Positions 23,717 to 34,401 of a stretch of DNA of 64,000 nucleotides are shown here, piece by piece. A program made the position numbers and the translations under genes. Within the stretch, counting starts at the first letter, position 1, and every line of letters starts with the position of its first letter. Origin of the DNA: Emmonsiellopsis sp. PD_33 (taxonomy: Eukaryota > Ascomycota > Eurotiomycetes > Onygenales > Ajellomycetaceae); NCBI GenBank assembly GCA_032988165.1, contig JANTQF010000016.1, positions 174,999 to 238,998 on the forward strand, read 5' to 3'. The notes below the pieces were generated by a model. That model was given only the letters and a program-made list of their open reading frames with translations. It did not search any database and had not been told where the DNA came from.

Positions 23717-25174
23717 ATGTCAGATTTTGAAGATGAAATGGATGTGGATGCCCCGCCCGCCAAAAATGCCATCCAGTTCAGCTCCGACAATACCAATGCC
23801 AGAGGCAAACGGATAGCGTCAGACCTCCCGGTCGAGGCAGAGGACAACCTGCCATGGTAATATCCCAGCCACTATTTAAAACACTTATTTCCTTCCTCAA
23901 GACGCTAACTTTTCTGCTATAGGGTTGAAAAATACCGCCCGAATACTTTGGAAGACGTATCAGGTCACCAAGACATCATCGGCACTATTAACAGATTTAT
24001 CGACTCAAATGTAAGCTAGAGGACTTATTACAGGACCTCCAAAGTCGACTCGCTAAGCTTTTCTGCAGCGGTTACCACATCTACTACTATACGGGCCCCC
24101 AGGAACAGGAAAGACATCGACCATCCTTGCCTTGGCACGACGGATATATGGCGTGAAAAATATGCGGCAGATGGTTCTAGAGCTCAATGCTAGTGACGAC
24201 AGAGGCATTGATGTTGTCCGCGACCAGATCAAGACATTTGCCAGTTCGTTCATCCCTCACCCTATTTTATGCTGTAGCCCATCTAACAAACACCCCAATT
24301 CAGGCACGAAGCAAATTTTCTCCATGGCTCCGGCGGCCAAATCAGAATCGACCCTAGGCGCGTTCAAGTTAATCATCCTCGACGAAGCCGATGCCATGAC
24401 CGCCACAGCCCAGATGGCGCTCCGTCGGATAATGGAGAAATACACAGCAAATACCCGGTTCTGTATTATCGCCAACTATACCCACAAGCTTTCGCCGGCC
24501 CTCCTATCCCGGTGCACGCGATTTAGATTCAGTCCGCTGAAGGAGGCCGATATTCGGGTCCTAGTAGACCAGGTTGTCGAAAAGGAGCAGGTGCGAATAC
24601 AGCCCGAGGCCATTGACAGCCTTGTAAAGCTGAGCAAGGGAGATATGCGACGGGCATTGAACGTACTCCAGGCTTGTCACGCCAGCAGTAAGACTCCCAT
24701 GCTACCCTTCCATTTCCATGTAGAGTGTCTTTCTTACAAGCAGCAGGCATTCCCCTCCCGCTTAAGAACGCCCCTAAGAACCAACCTCCTCCCGAACACG
24801 AAATCATCACAGACGAGACGATCTACACCTGCATAGCCGCCCCCCATCCAACCGACATAAAAACCATCATGGCCGCACTTTTATCGACGAGCGACGTGAC
24901 CTCGTGTCTAAACACAGTCCAGACGTTGAAATCCAACAAGGGACTTGCGCTGGCAGATATCCTGACGGCTCTGTCGACAGAACTACAGCGTATCGAGGTA
25001 CCGGCCGCAACGAGAGTGACGTGGATGGAGGGACTGGCAGATATCGAGTGGCGCCTAGCAGGAGGAGGTGGAGAAATGATCCAGACCGGGGGGTTAGTTG
25101 GGGTGGTGCGGGGAGGGTGCGAACTAGCAGGCGAAATAGCAGTACGGAGAGACACAGTACCAATGGAGATATGA
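23717..25174 (+). CDS. rfc3: replication factor C subunit 3 (clamp loader ATPase)
   Basis: Exons 23717..23856, 23923..24010, 24069..24243, 24304..24687 and 24747..25174 give about 404 residues. It is one of the small RFC subunits (yeast Rfc3, human RFC5) that load PCNA onto primed DNA. It has the RFC box VEKYRPNTLEDV, Walker A GPPGTGKTST, Walker B LIILDEAD, the sensor-1 segment NYTHKLSPALLSRC with the SRC arginine finger, and the C-terminal collar domain. Intron 3 (24244-24303) starts with GTTCGT. Intron 4 ends in a tandem CAGCAG, so the exon could begin at 24744 or 24747, changing the protein by one residue. Confidence 0.94.
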
Positions 25175-25908
25175 GCGACATGCCGACTCTATAAGAAATT
25201 CAAGCAGTATTACGACTAAAGTCCAGTTTACCTCCCGTTTGCGACATTCGGTGCGCGCGAGTAACAGAAGAAACCGCAGTTAGGGTTCGCCGAACCGTAT
25301 TTGGGGAACCAGAAGCTGAGCTTTATTATAGTAACCTTCCCAACATATTTCGACATGACGCAGACAACATCGTGGATGTTGCCGGGAACACCCGCGCAGA
25401 ATATTCCATGCTCGGCCGACTCTTGCTGTGTCTCCCGCAGCGAAAGGTGGGGGAGCAGACAAGCATTTATCTATGACATCCATGGATGGATGGTTGGCCA
25501 CGGCTTTTTAGAAGTGGGGGGAAGCTTCAGATTGTTTACCGAAGTCTAAGATTCCTCGCCGCAAATAGTATTCACAATATCGCCGTACTCATATACATAC
25601 CACTCGGCACTGCGTACCCCGGAGTCTTCTTCCGCTGCCGAATACAAGCATCGCGTGTTCCGATTAGCGGCGTCGATTTGTGGCCGTATTTCAGTTTGGT
25701 TATAAGTTTTGTCGCCGTCGTTATCTGCGGGCCCGTCTCCGGCTTAGAAGCTATTAGGGTTTGTCCCCGCCCGACAGTTCCGTACCCGCAAGTTGAAGTA
25801 CTTAAACCATTGATAGCCCCCCAGCCCGCCGTCTGATTCTTCTGCTGCCATTAATATACCAGCCTGGTGCGTGAAACCATCTGCCGAGCTCCATACACAC
25901 CCGCCACA
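25175..25908. other. intergenic region upstream of the acid-phosphatase-like gene
   Basis: No recognisable gene. The region would hold the rfc3 3' UTR and the promoter of the next gene. Confidence 0.45.
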
Positions 25909-27357
25909 ATGCGCCAGTCCTCCAACCTGCTGCTGGCTCTGGCAGCCTCGCTCTCCTCCCTCACCCCCCACGTCTCTGCAGAAACCGTACTCGGCGCATA
26001 TGTCTTTGCCCGTCATGGTGACCGCACCTCCAAGTCCACCCCTCCCACAGAATTGACCAGTCTGGGCTACAGCCAGGTATATTCCACCGGCCAGTACTAC
26101 CATGACCGCTACATCTCGCCGTCCTCGGACTCGCAGATTCTCGGCATCAGCCCCGAGATTGTCAAGGCCGGCCAGCTTGTTGCCTCTGCCCCCGACGATG
26201 AAGTCCTCCAGAAGTCCGCCCTGGCCTTTTTCCAGGCTCTCTACCCGCCTGCCGGCAGAGCTGCCAAGATCACGCTGCGCAATGGCACCGAAATCGATGC
26301 GCCCATGGACGGCTACCAGCTTATTGCCATCGACCAGGTGTCGAACGGCGGAAACAGCGAGAACCTCGCCTGGCTGCAGAGCGCGAGCAAATGCCAAAAG
26401 GCCAAAGTCAGCAGCAATGAGTACTTCACATCGAAGCCGTACGAGGAGCTGCTGGAGTCGACCGCCGATTTCTACAAGTCGCTGACCCCCATGCTGGAGC
26501 GGACCTTTGAGGAATCCGAGATCAACTACAAGAATGCCTATGCAATCTTTGACCTGCTCAACGTCGCCATGATCCACAATTCGACTGACGATCTCCCAGC
26601 CGACAAGCTGCCATCGGAGAAGGAGTTTGCCCGTCTCGTGGAGCTGGCGAATATCCACGAATACAACCTGGCATTCAACGAGTCATCCCCCATCCGCGCA
26701 TTCAGCGGTTCCACCCTCGCCGGAGAAGTCCTCTCCGGCCTCAAGGAGGTGATCTCCTCCGGCGGAGCCACCACCAAGCTCAACGTCCAGTTTGGCGCCT
26801 ATGCGACCTTCCTCGCTTTCTTCGGATTGGCCCACCTCCCAGAAGTCAAGAATGATTTCACCGGCGTCCCAGACTATGCCTCTAGCATGTCATTCGAGCT
26901 CGTCACCGATGCCTCAACCTCTGACTCATTCCCCGATGCATCTGACATCAGCGTCCGCTTCCTCTTCGCCAACGGCAGCACAACCGCCTCCAACGAACCT
27001 TCCGCCTACCCCCTCTTCGGCCAGTCGGAGACTCTGATGCCATGGTCGGAGTTCGAATCGCGCATGAAGAAGATCTCCATCTCCACCGAGGCGGAGTTCT
27101 GCGAAGCATGCAGCGACTCACCTGAGACCTGCTCCGCAGGCAGCGGCGGCGACGACTCGACTCCCACGACCACCTCGGCCTCTGTAGGTGGCAACGACGG
27201 TATGTCGAAGGCAGTGGCCGGTGTCGTGGGCGCTCTGGTGACTCTGGCAGTCATTCTGGGTCTGGAGGCGCTTATCGTGCTGGCTGGAGGGTTCAGATTA
27301 GTGCGGAAGTCCAAGATCGCCGAGGAGGCTGCGAAGGACTTCAAGGCCGACGCATGA
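25909..27357 (+). CDS. membrane-anchored histidine-acid-phosphatase-like protein, C-terminal HD dyad not seen
   Basis: A single exon of 482 residues. The N-terminus is a signal peptide (MRQSSNLLLALAASL, cleavage probably near VSA-ET). The histidine phosphatase motif ARHGDRTSK follows at about residues 39-47. Several N-glycosylation sequons (NGT, NST, NES, NGS) are present. Near the C-terminus there is a Gly/Thr/Ser spacer, then one transmembrane helix (about 440-465) and a short basic cytosolic tail, giving a type I topology. The second half of the histidine phosphatase active site, normally a His-Asp pair, would fall at FGAYATFLAFFGLA, where no HD is present. It is therefore a diverged family member and phosphatase activity is not assured. 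No intron is needed. Confidence 0.82.
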   Translation: MRQSSNLLLALAASLSSLTPHVSAETVLGAYVFARHGDRTSKSTPPTELTSLGYSQVYSTGQYYHDRYISPSSDSQILGISPEIVKAGQLVASAPDDEVLQKSALAFFQALYPPAGRAAKITLRNGTEIDAPMDGYQLIAIDQVSNGGNSENLAWLQSASKCQKAKVSSNEYFTSKPYEELLESTADFYKSLTPMLERTFEESEINYKNAYAIFDLLNVAMIHNSTDDLPADKLPSEKEFARLVELANIHEYNLAFNESSPIRAFSGSTLAGEVLSGLKEVISSGGATTKLNVQFGAYATFLAFFGLAHLPEVKNDFTGVPDYASSMSFELVTDASTSDSFPDASDISVRFLFANGSTTASNEPSAYPLFGQSETLMPWSEFESRMKKISISTEAEFCEACSDSPETCSAGSGGDDSTPTTTSASVGGNDGMSKAVAGVVGALVTLAVILGLEALIVLAGGFRLVRKSKIAEEAAKDFKADA

Positions 27358-27999
27358 GTGGACCGTGCGTGTATTCAGGAGTATATTCTGGATGGAACCA
27401 GCTCTTTCTAATCTAGCCGTGTTTGGCGAGTGTTTTATTTCTATTGTTTATACTTGCATTTGGATTTGGGATTAAAGGAATTCATGTTGCTGTAGATAGG
27501 AGTGGAGTGGGCATGCGTCTATGATTAACGAGCGGGGATGAAAAGTAACGATTGGTACAGAAATAGCCAAACGAATTTCTAATTGACGTATAATGCCAAT
27601 ACACTCCTAGCCATAACGTGCTCCGTCTTCCAGGATAAGAAAAGAATAGGGATAAGGATTTAAGAAAGGATCTCTGAGCTCCGAAAATCGATATCACGTG
27701 GACGGGCAATTACGTAATCCATGCTCTGGACGTCTTCCGCTCTCGATCAACCATCTCTCTCATACACAAAGCTGGCAGCCAGCTTCTGATAGCCGCTGGA
27801 GCTGTTTCGAGCTCGATTATACCCCAATGGACGCCTGAATATATCTGTTAGGGTTCAAACCTCTGCTATTGCCAAATCCCGGCCTTGCTTCCCCCTCTCC
27901 GCCAGTCGAGATAGCTCCTCGACCTCCGACCCAGAAGCCCTCACGCAGACATAAAGCCAGGAAACAGACCACCAAGAGCCTTACACATACCTACCCACA
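27358..27999. other. intergenic region upstream of cwc27
   Basis: It holds the 3' UTR of the previous gene and a promoter with CACGTG at 27695-27700, 300 bp before the cwc27 start. No gene is seen. Confidence 0.5.
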
Positions 28000-29763
28000 A
28001 TGTCGTCGCAATACAACACCGAACCACCCCCCACCGCCTCCGTCACCCTCCAAACCACCGCGGGCCCGCTGCACATCTCGCTCTTCGCAAAACAAACCCC
28101 CCTCGCAAGCAAGAACTTCCTCCAACACTGCCTGGACGGGTACTACAACGAGACAATCTTCCACCGCATTGTGCCGGACTTTGTAATCCAAGGCGGCGAC
28201 CCAACAGGCACGGGTGCGGGCGGGTCCTCCATCTACGAAGACCCGGAGTTTGAATTCGACTCGCGCGATGGCGAAAAGGTCGTGTTTAAAGATGAGATAC
28301 ACAGCCGGCTACGGTTTAACCGGCGCGGGCTGGTGGGGATGGCCAAGGCGGAGGACGGGACGTACGGGAGCCAGTTCTTCGTGACGTTGGGGAGTGCGGT
28401 GGATAAGCAGCTGACGGGGACGTGTACGATGTTTGGCCGGGTGGAGGGGGATAGTATTTATAACGTTGTGAGGATTGCGGAGGGGGAGTTGGTGCAGGGG
28501 ACGGAGCGGCCGGTGTATGCGGTGAAGGTTACGGGGTGTGAGGTGGAGGAGCTAGGTCCGTTTAAGGATTTGAAGAAGCGGGATAGGATTGCCGTTGCGG
28601 CGCCGGCGAGCAGGGAGGAAGGGAAGAAGGACGCCGTGAAGAAGAGGAAGAAGGCCAAGGGCGCGAAGGTATTGCTCAGTTTCGCGGATGATGATGAGGA
28701 GGAATTAGAGGCTACGAAGGCTCCCAAGAAGCCGAAATTCAATACAAAGCTCGTCACTGGAGGTGACGAAGCTCTAGGAGCTCTCCTAGAGCAAAAGGCA
28801 AAGAAACAACCCAAGCCTTCTCGAGAAACAGACGAACCGCCCCCCAAACGCCGTCGGTCCGCCTCACCCGCAAAATCCCCCCCAATCGCCCGCAAACCAC
28901 CCCGGGATCCAAACACCCAACTCCCCCTCCCGGACCCGGAGTCTCCCTCCCGCTCCCCGTCCCCGTCCCTATCCGCGTCCCCGCCTCCGCCAACCAAGCA
29001 ATCCGCCCTCTCACGCACGACCGCCGAAATCGACGCACTCAAGGCCTCCATGCGCCGAAACGTCTCCACCCCCTCCGAACCGACACGAAAGAAATCCGCG
29101 CTCGAGTCCTTAATCCCCGAGACGTCCATACGGGGCCGTCGCCGTCCAGCGCCCGGTGCGTCGAACGGGGTAGGTAACAGTGGTCCCTCGTCACACGACA
29201 GCGAGGCGATGAGGATGTTCAACGCGTTCAAGGCACGGCTGGAGCAGGCGGATGCAGTTGCGCCGAAGGGGGAAGGAAAGGGGAAAGCAAAATCCTCGCA
29301 TAGCGGACAACACAGCACCGACCAAAAGGAGGAAAAAGAAAAAGAAAACAACGAAAGGGAGGGGGAGGGGGAGGAAGAAGAAGAAGAACAACTCTGCGAC
29401 CTCCACTTCATCGTAAACTGCCAATCGTGCCGGGCATGGGACGCCCCAACCACCGCCACCACCACCAACTCGTTACCAAATCAACCCACCACGGACGCAG
29501 ACGAAGACGAAGCCGACACATGGATGACGCACAAACTCACCTTCGGCAAAGACATGCTGGGCAAAGACCTGAACTGGAAGCGCACGCATGAGGACGTGGA
29601 CGGGCTGGTTGTTATTGATCCCCGGGAGAAGGAGAGGGAGGTTATTGGGAGTAAGGGGAGGGGGAGGGGGAGGGAGCGGGAGAGGCAGCGGAAGATGGAG
29701 AGTGGGGGAGGGAGGGAGTGGGATAGGGAGAGGGATAGGGAGAGGGGGGGAAGAGGTAGGTGA
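28000..29763 (+). CDS. cwc27: spliceosome-associated cyclophilin Cwc27
   Basis: A single exon of 587 residues. Residues about 13-170 form a cyclophilin domain (FHRIVPDFVIQGGD, GSQFFVTLG, TMFGRVEGDSIYNV). Cwc27 belongs to the activated spliceosome and partners Cwc22 in recruiting eIF4A3 in animals; fungal forms are nuclear. The active-site Trp of cyclophilin A is replaced here (DKQLTGTCTMFG), as is usual for Cwc27, so isomerase activity is doubtful. The rest is charged and disordered: KKRKKAK basic runs, RSPSPS Ser/Pro, Glu-rich stretch, then the conserved WMTHKLTFGKDMLGKD block near 505-525 and a GRGRERERQR/RDRER tail. Codon use changes from C-ending in the cyclophilin part to GGG/GAG-rich in the tail. 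Confidence 0.93.
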   Translation: MSSQYNTEPPPTASVTLQTTAGPLHISLFAKQTPLASKNFLQHCLDGYYNETIFHRIVPDFVIQGGDPTGTGAGGSSIYEDPEFEFDSRDGEKVVFKDEIHSRLRFNRRGLVGMAKAEDGTYGSQFFVTLGSAVDKQLTGTCTMFGRVEGDSIYNVVRIAEGELVQGTERPVYAVKVTGCEVEELGPFKDLKKRDRIAVAAPASREEGKKDAVKKRKKAKGAKVLLSFADDDEEELEATKAPKKPKFNTKLVTGGDEALGALLEQKAKKQPKPSRETDEPPPKRRRSASPAKSPPIARKPPRDPNTQLPLPDPESPSRSPSPSLSASPPPPTKQSALSRTTAEIDALKASMRRNVSTPSEPTRKKSALESLIPETSIRGRRRPAPGASNGVGNSGPSSHDSEAMRMFNAFKARLEQADAVAPKGEGKGKAKSSHSGQHSTDQKEEKEKENNEREGEGEEEEEEQLCDLHFIVNCQSCRAWDAPTTATTTNSLPNQPTTDADEDEADTWMTHKLTFGKDMLGKDLNWKRTHEDVDGLVVIDPREKEREVIGSKGRGRGRERERQRKMESGGGREWDRERDRERGGRGR

Positions 29764-31522
29764 GATTGTATATAGGGTACAAGGGTGTTAAAATGATAAT
29801 ATATCCGGTCAATCAATCAATTATAGCGTAGCGTTTTCATCGTTCCCGCTGTCGTGCTTCCATCCATGCATAGATAGAGAATAATAATCGCATTCATCGA
29901 CTCTCAACTGTCGATCATTATAATCACATCGTATTCCCCCCCCCTCTCCTCCCCAAATAAGGAGCACTTCAACCAAATAACCTCACAAACAAGAATAACC
30001 TGGTTACCAAGACACATCATCCCATTATTAACTACAATTTAAAACTACCATTGTCTGCCTGCTCTCTAGCTTGTAAGTAAACCAGGACATGATACATTTA
30101 CAGTACAGAATAGCATGGATGGATCATACGTAGGCGACTAGATAGACGATAGGGAGAGAGGATCTTACAAGGAAGGAGGATAAAACCTAAAATCCAACGA
30201 AATAAAACTATGATATTACTTGAGCAACAAATAGCCATTCATTCGCACTGTCACTGTCAGTTTCCTGCACCGCTTGCCGCATTATGACATATCAAGGCGA
30301 TAGATAGATCATAGATGATGAACCAGTTCATCATTGATAGTTAGGCATGCAGAGGACAGGACAGCGTACTGTAGATAGACTGATAAGTAAGATAGGGACA
30401 AAAGCAGCAAATTAAAAAAAGAAACAACGGTGAAGAAAAGAAAGAAAAACAACGCCGGTAGAGTAGATATTTGAAAAAAAATCCAGAAGCTAGTAAACAG
30501 ATCTCCCAAGTAGAATTTGCCCGTGTCTGTGCAGTGTCCCTCCTGTGGGCTGTATGGGCCGAAGGATGGCGTCGATGTTATCCATGCTCATATCCAACGG
30601 CAGGGTGGAAAGATGGCAAATTAAAAAGAAAAAACACAACTAGTAGAAACACATACACATTGCGAGAGAGAAAGAGATTAAAAAGACGATGAAGCTATGG
30701 AGACGACGAAGATGGCCAACAAATTCTATCTACACGGACATATGTAGACAGGTAGGATAGGGTGCTGTAGGGCTGGGAGATCTGACGGAGAGGGAGGGAT
30801 TTAGCTCAAGGCCAGCATTTCCCCAGGTGGCAGGTAAGTCGACAGACCAGTTAATCAAAGCTGATAGATATTCCAGAATTAAATCCCCAAGAGAGGAAAT
30901 GGTTGCTGCGGTCATTGTACATTTAAGAGCTGCCTGGCCTAAGTGGTCAGACGGACGGGCGGGCGTAGGGGATGAGTAAAAAAGTAGAAAACGAGAAAAC
31001 GAAGCAAGGTACGAAAAAAAAATAATCAAAACCCTGTACAAGCGGGAAGCTATAATGCAAATGCAAGTAAACATGATATTCCACGAGTTTCCAAGATAAA
31101 GTTATAGAAAAGGCGTATAAAAAGCGCGAACAGGAATCACGGATCGAAAATAACAGCGGCGCGGAAAGGACAGGCGAATTTTGGGTAATATATTTTTTGT
31201 CGTTTTTCGTCGTGTATCCTCCAGTACAGTAAATAGAAGCACATCCAGATCTGTTAAGTGTCCGTTTCTTTTTCTCATTTGCTTGAGATGGGGCGAGGGT
31301 CCAAGTTTATGGTTGCTGGGCTGCCCCGAAAATTAATATCTAATCTTTCCATGTAAACTCGGTTTAAAACTTTTTTTGGAGTCTCTCTTTTGATGGGTCA
31401 TTTCGTCATGCATCATTGAATCGTAAAGACATACCCTCGCGGGGGTGATGGGCATTATGTCTTTCATTCATGAAATGATATACATTTCTCGGTGTCATCT
31501 GATTCGGTGAACTCGTTTGTAT
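29764..31522. other. 1.76-kb convergent intergenic region
   Basis: Between cwc27 (+) and the pin4-like gene (-). AT-rich with no long conserved frame. A perfect 20-bp palindrome lies at 30315-30334 and A-runs are common. Long 3' UTRs of both genes are likely. I find no tRNA or clear structured RNA. Confidence 0.45.
30315..30334. repeat. perfect palindrome ATGATGAAC-CA-GTTCATCAT
   Basis: Two 9-bp arms with a 2-bp centre, in the convergent intergenic region. It could be a protein-binding site or an RNA hairpin; nothing nearby decides. Confidence 0.6.
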
Positions 31523-33474
31523 TTACTCGACAATTATCTCGACGTTGGAGCCGGTCCGCATTTCATCGCTCCCGCGGGCCTGGTGTCCGTTCTGGCGGCG
31601 AAATCCGGTTCCACGTTCGGGGGCAGGGCCCCTGGGTTGTCTCACGGGGATGCGTTCCTGGGACGGTTGAGAGTCGAAGCCAAGTCCGATAGAGCGGTTG
31701 CTTCCGATTGGCGCAGTGGCGGAAGATTGGTTGTCCTGTTCCCAGGAGAACATTCCACGCAGGCGTCGGGGGCTGGAGTTCGGGCCCCCAATGCCGGTTC
31801 CGAGCGAGAGTCCGCCCAAGGTGTTGACCAGCAAATTATCATCACGTTGAAGGCCAAGAGCGGAGCCGGAGGGAGTCGGGGTCAGGGTTGGGGTGTTGGA
31901 GGCGGCGCTGGTGTTTCCGTCATACGGCTGGAAACGGTTGCCATTCGACTGGAGCGCGGCGGGGAAGCTGGCAGAAGATGGCACGGGAGACGGGGTATAC
32001 GACCGGAGGTCTGCAAAGGATTTTGCGGCGCGCAGGTTCTGGGCATTTCCAAAACCGGATGGAGAGTCGAGGACGTTGAGGAAGCCGGAGTGGTGTCCTC
32101 GAAGCGCGTTAAAGGGACCAGGTCCTTCACCTCTGGCCTCGCTAAAGTCGATGGTAGCAGCACGGTTGAGGCCACGGCGCGAGGTGTCTGTCGAGTGGAT
32201 GGTGGGGTTTGCGGGGCCTGGCGGGCTGACGTTGGAGCTGGTTGCTCTAAACACGTGGACTTGACGCTGGTCACCGGTTCCGCGCGAAGCATGACCCAGT
32301 CCCATGTTGTGGGCCAGAGTGTGGACAGTGCGGCGCTGGACGGGGGTCAAATCGCGGGCGAAGATGAGCGCTTCTTTGTTGGCGTCTTGCTTGAACAGGA
32401 GGAGCTGTGAATAGTATTGGAGAGTCTCGGGATCGTTCATGTTGACTTCTACAGAACATTAGTGGATGTTAAATTTAAAGGCAATGGTAGACGTACTCAG
32501 TTCTGTACCGCGTTGCGAGACGGGCGACGGCGATGTGACTGGGATCTGTGAGGTCAGAGACGACATGGACGGCTGGCTTTGCAGCTGGGTGTTGGTCATT
32601 GGGCGATGCTGCTCCTCCAGCTGGCCTCTGCGCTCGCGCTTCTCGCGTTCGATGCGTTCCCGCTCCTGCAGAGGGAGCATTTTCTTATATTCAACCCTGA
32701 GTTTCCGGCCCTGCAGATCAAAATGGTTGAGGGATTCGATGACAGCGGCAGTTTCTTCAGCTGAGGTGAAATTGGCAAAGGCTAGGCCGCGGAAAACGCC
32801 ATTATCAAAATGGTAGTTGAAGGCGTAAGGAAGAGGCAGATTCATGTCAGTCATGAGCTGGACCAGCTGCTCCTTTTTCACGGCAAACGGGATGTTCTTG
32901 ATTACGATGGCGGTGGGGATCAGCTCGTCCTCGGCCTCTGGGCTGAGGTTTTCGGGCCGCAGCTGGGATTGGAGCGGGCCAGGTCCCAGAGCAAAGGGAC
33001 CAGCAAGGCCAGGCTGCTGATCAAGCCAAGTCTTTTGGGTCCTGGGGTCAGTTTGGCCAAAAAAAAAAGAACCAAAAGGTATAATCAATGACTTACGGTT
33101 GGAAGGCCGGCTCTGCCACGCGTATTGGGCTTCATGCGGCCAGTGGCCGTGCCGGTGGCGGATCCGATGCCACCCAACGTATGGGCGCCCGAAAAGCCAT
33201 TTGAAGTCCAGGTCTGCGAGCCAGAGATATCGTAGGCGTAGGAGTTGGCGTGCAGGGCCGGGGTCAGGCGATCGAGACGGGCGGAGTCGTAGCGGGCAAT
33301 GGGGTCATCGTAGACGCCGGCAGACATGGGCCCGTAGGCGTCGAACTGCCTGGAGGACTGGCGATGCAGCTGGTGCGGGTGCTGGTGCTGTTGGAGATGG
33401 CGCTGGGAGCCGGGGGAACGCGGCTGGGGGGTGTCGTGGTACATGTCCTGGGACTGCTGGTGGTAGTTGGACAT
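31523..33474 (-). CDS. pin4: RNA-binding protein with RRM and R3H domains (Pin4/Cip1-Cip2-like)
   Basis: Exons complement(31523..32448, 32497..33031, 33097..33474) give 612 residues. The N-terminal 120 residues are Gln/His-rich with a Gly/Thr run. The RRM (about 165-243) has RNP2-like AIVIKNIPF and RNP1-like RGLAFANF. A charged helix ERERIEREKRERRG follows. The R3H-like region (about 337-372) reads LTPVQRRTVHTLAHNMGLGH after NDPETLQYYSQLLLFK. The tail is Ser/Asn/Pro-rich. Yeast Pin4/Mdt1 and fission yeast Cip proteins act in mRNA fate under stress and checkpoint signalling; the role here is by homology. Intron 33032-33096 ends at AAAAG because the nearer CCCCAG breaks frame. Intron 32449-32496 is only 48 bp. 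Confidence 0.87.
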
Positions 33475-33803
33475 GGCGGGATGGGGATGGGGGATAGGAG
33501 GAGGACGGGAGGATGGGAGGATGGGAATCAGCGAGGGAGACACGGGGTTAATCGACCATAGAGAAGACGGGTAAGAGTGAGGAAGCGTCTCGCAGGGCCA
33601 CAGCAGGCGTGGGGGCAATGGGCATCAGTCGTGCGGGCGTAAGTCGTGAGGAATTGGCAGAGCCAGACAAAGCAGCAGGTCAGCGATAGATGGGATGAAA
33701 GAGGGGAGGTGACACGAGCAGCCGAGAGGAGGGAGAGGGAGGAGACGGGAGATGGTGGATGATGGGGAGGAGGAGAGTAGAGTAGAGTAGAGGATAGGAT
33801 AGG

Positions 33804-33851
<48 letters not shown>

Positions 33852-34401
33852 GAGGTGGAGAGAAAAGAAAAGACGGAGGAGGAGGCTCAAAGGGCGACGT
33901 TGAGGTTGGTGGAGAGCGGCCGAATCGGGAAGGAGGAAAAAAGAAACGAAAATGGGAGTGGAAAATTAACTAGCACGGGGCCGTGGGTGCCCGGTGGAGC
34001 AGCCGTACTGCCAGGTACCTCCCAGCGGATATTTGCGGGCGAGGTACCTCGAGCGACTTTCCCCCCATCGCCCACCCATACCCTCCCAACTCTCCTAACT
34101 CTCCTCTCCTCCTCTCCTCTCCAACAGAATACAGAGACAGATACAAGCACAACCACAGTTCTGACCTGTTGAATCCGGGCTGTATCTGCCCCTGATTGGC
34201 CTCCCGTGCTGATTACGATGCTCCCTTTTGCCTCGTGTGGAGATTGATGGCTTCGTCAAAGCGCCGCCAATAGTCAATAGCGCATCCCAGCACCCTCGCC
34301 GTCGTTGAGTCTGATAGACTGATGCTAATATTGCTAGCCTCTCTCTTCTCTATCAGCCTGTGGGGAAGTGGACCACCACCACCACCAAAATCAACTTCAA
34401 T
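33475..34401. promoter_or_regulatory. divergent intergenic region, pin4-like / aldo-keto reductase
   Basis: It contains a long GA microsatellite (33807-33850) about 335 bp upstream of the pin4-like ATG, preceded by AGTAGAGTAGAG repeats. On the minus strand this makes a long CT tract, a common fungal promoter or 5' leader feature. Confidence 0.55.
33807..33850. repeat. (GA)n microsatellite, about 22 units
   Basis: An essentially uninterrupted GA/AG dinucleotide run. It lies in the probable 5' region of the leftward pin4-like gene. Confidence 0.9.

Noticed and set aside
27847..27860. GGTTCAAACC resembling a tRNA T-arm
   Set aside because: No acceptor stem, D-arm or anticodon stem can be formed around it.
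28458..29468. 336-codon minus-strand frame
   Set aside because: Shadow of the cwc27 tail; no motif, and the plus-strand protein is clearly real.
31517..32410. 297-codon plus-strand frame
   Set aside because: Antisense shadow of the third exon of the pin4-like gene.
33807..33850. GA tract as a coding Arg/Glu repeat
   Set aside because: No conserved frame covers it, and it lies upstream of the pin4-like start codon.
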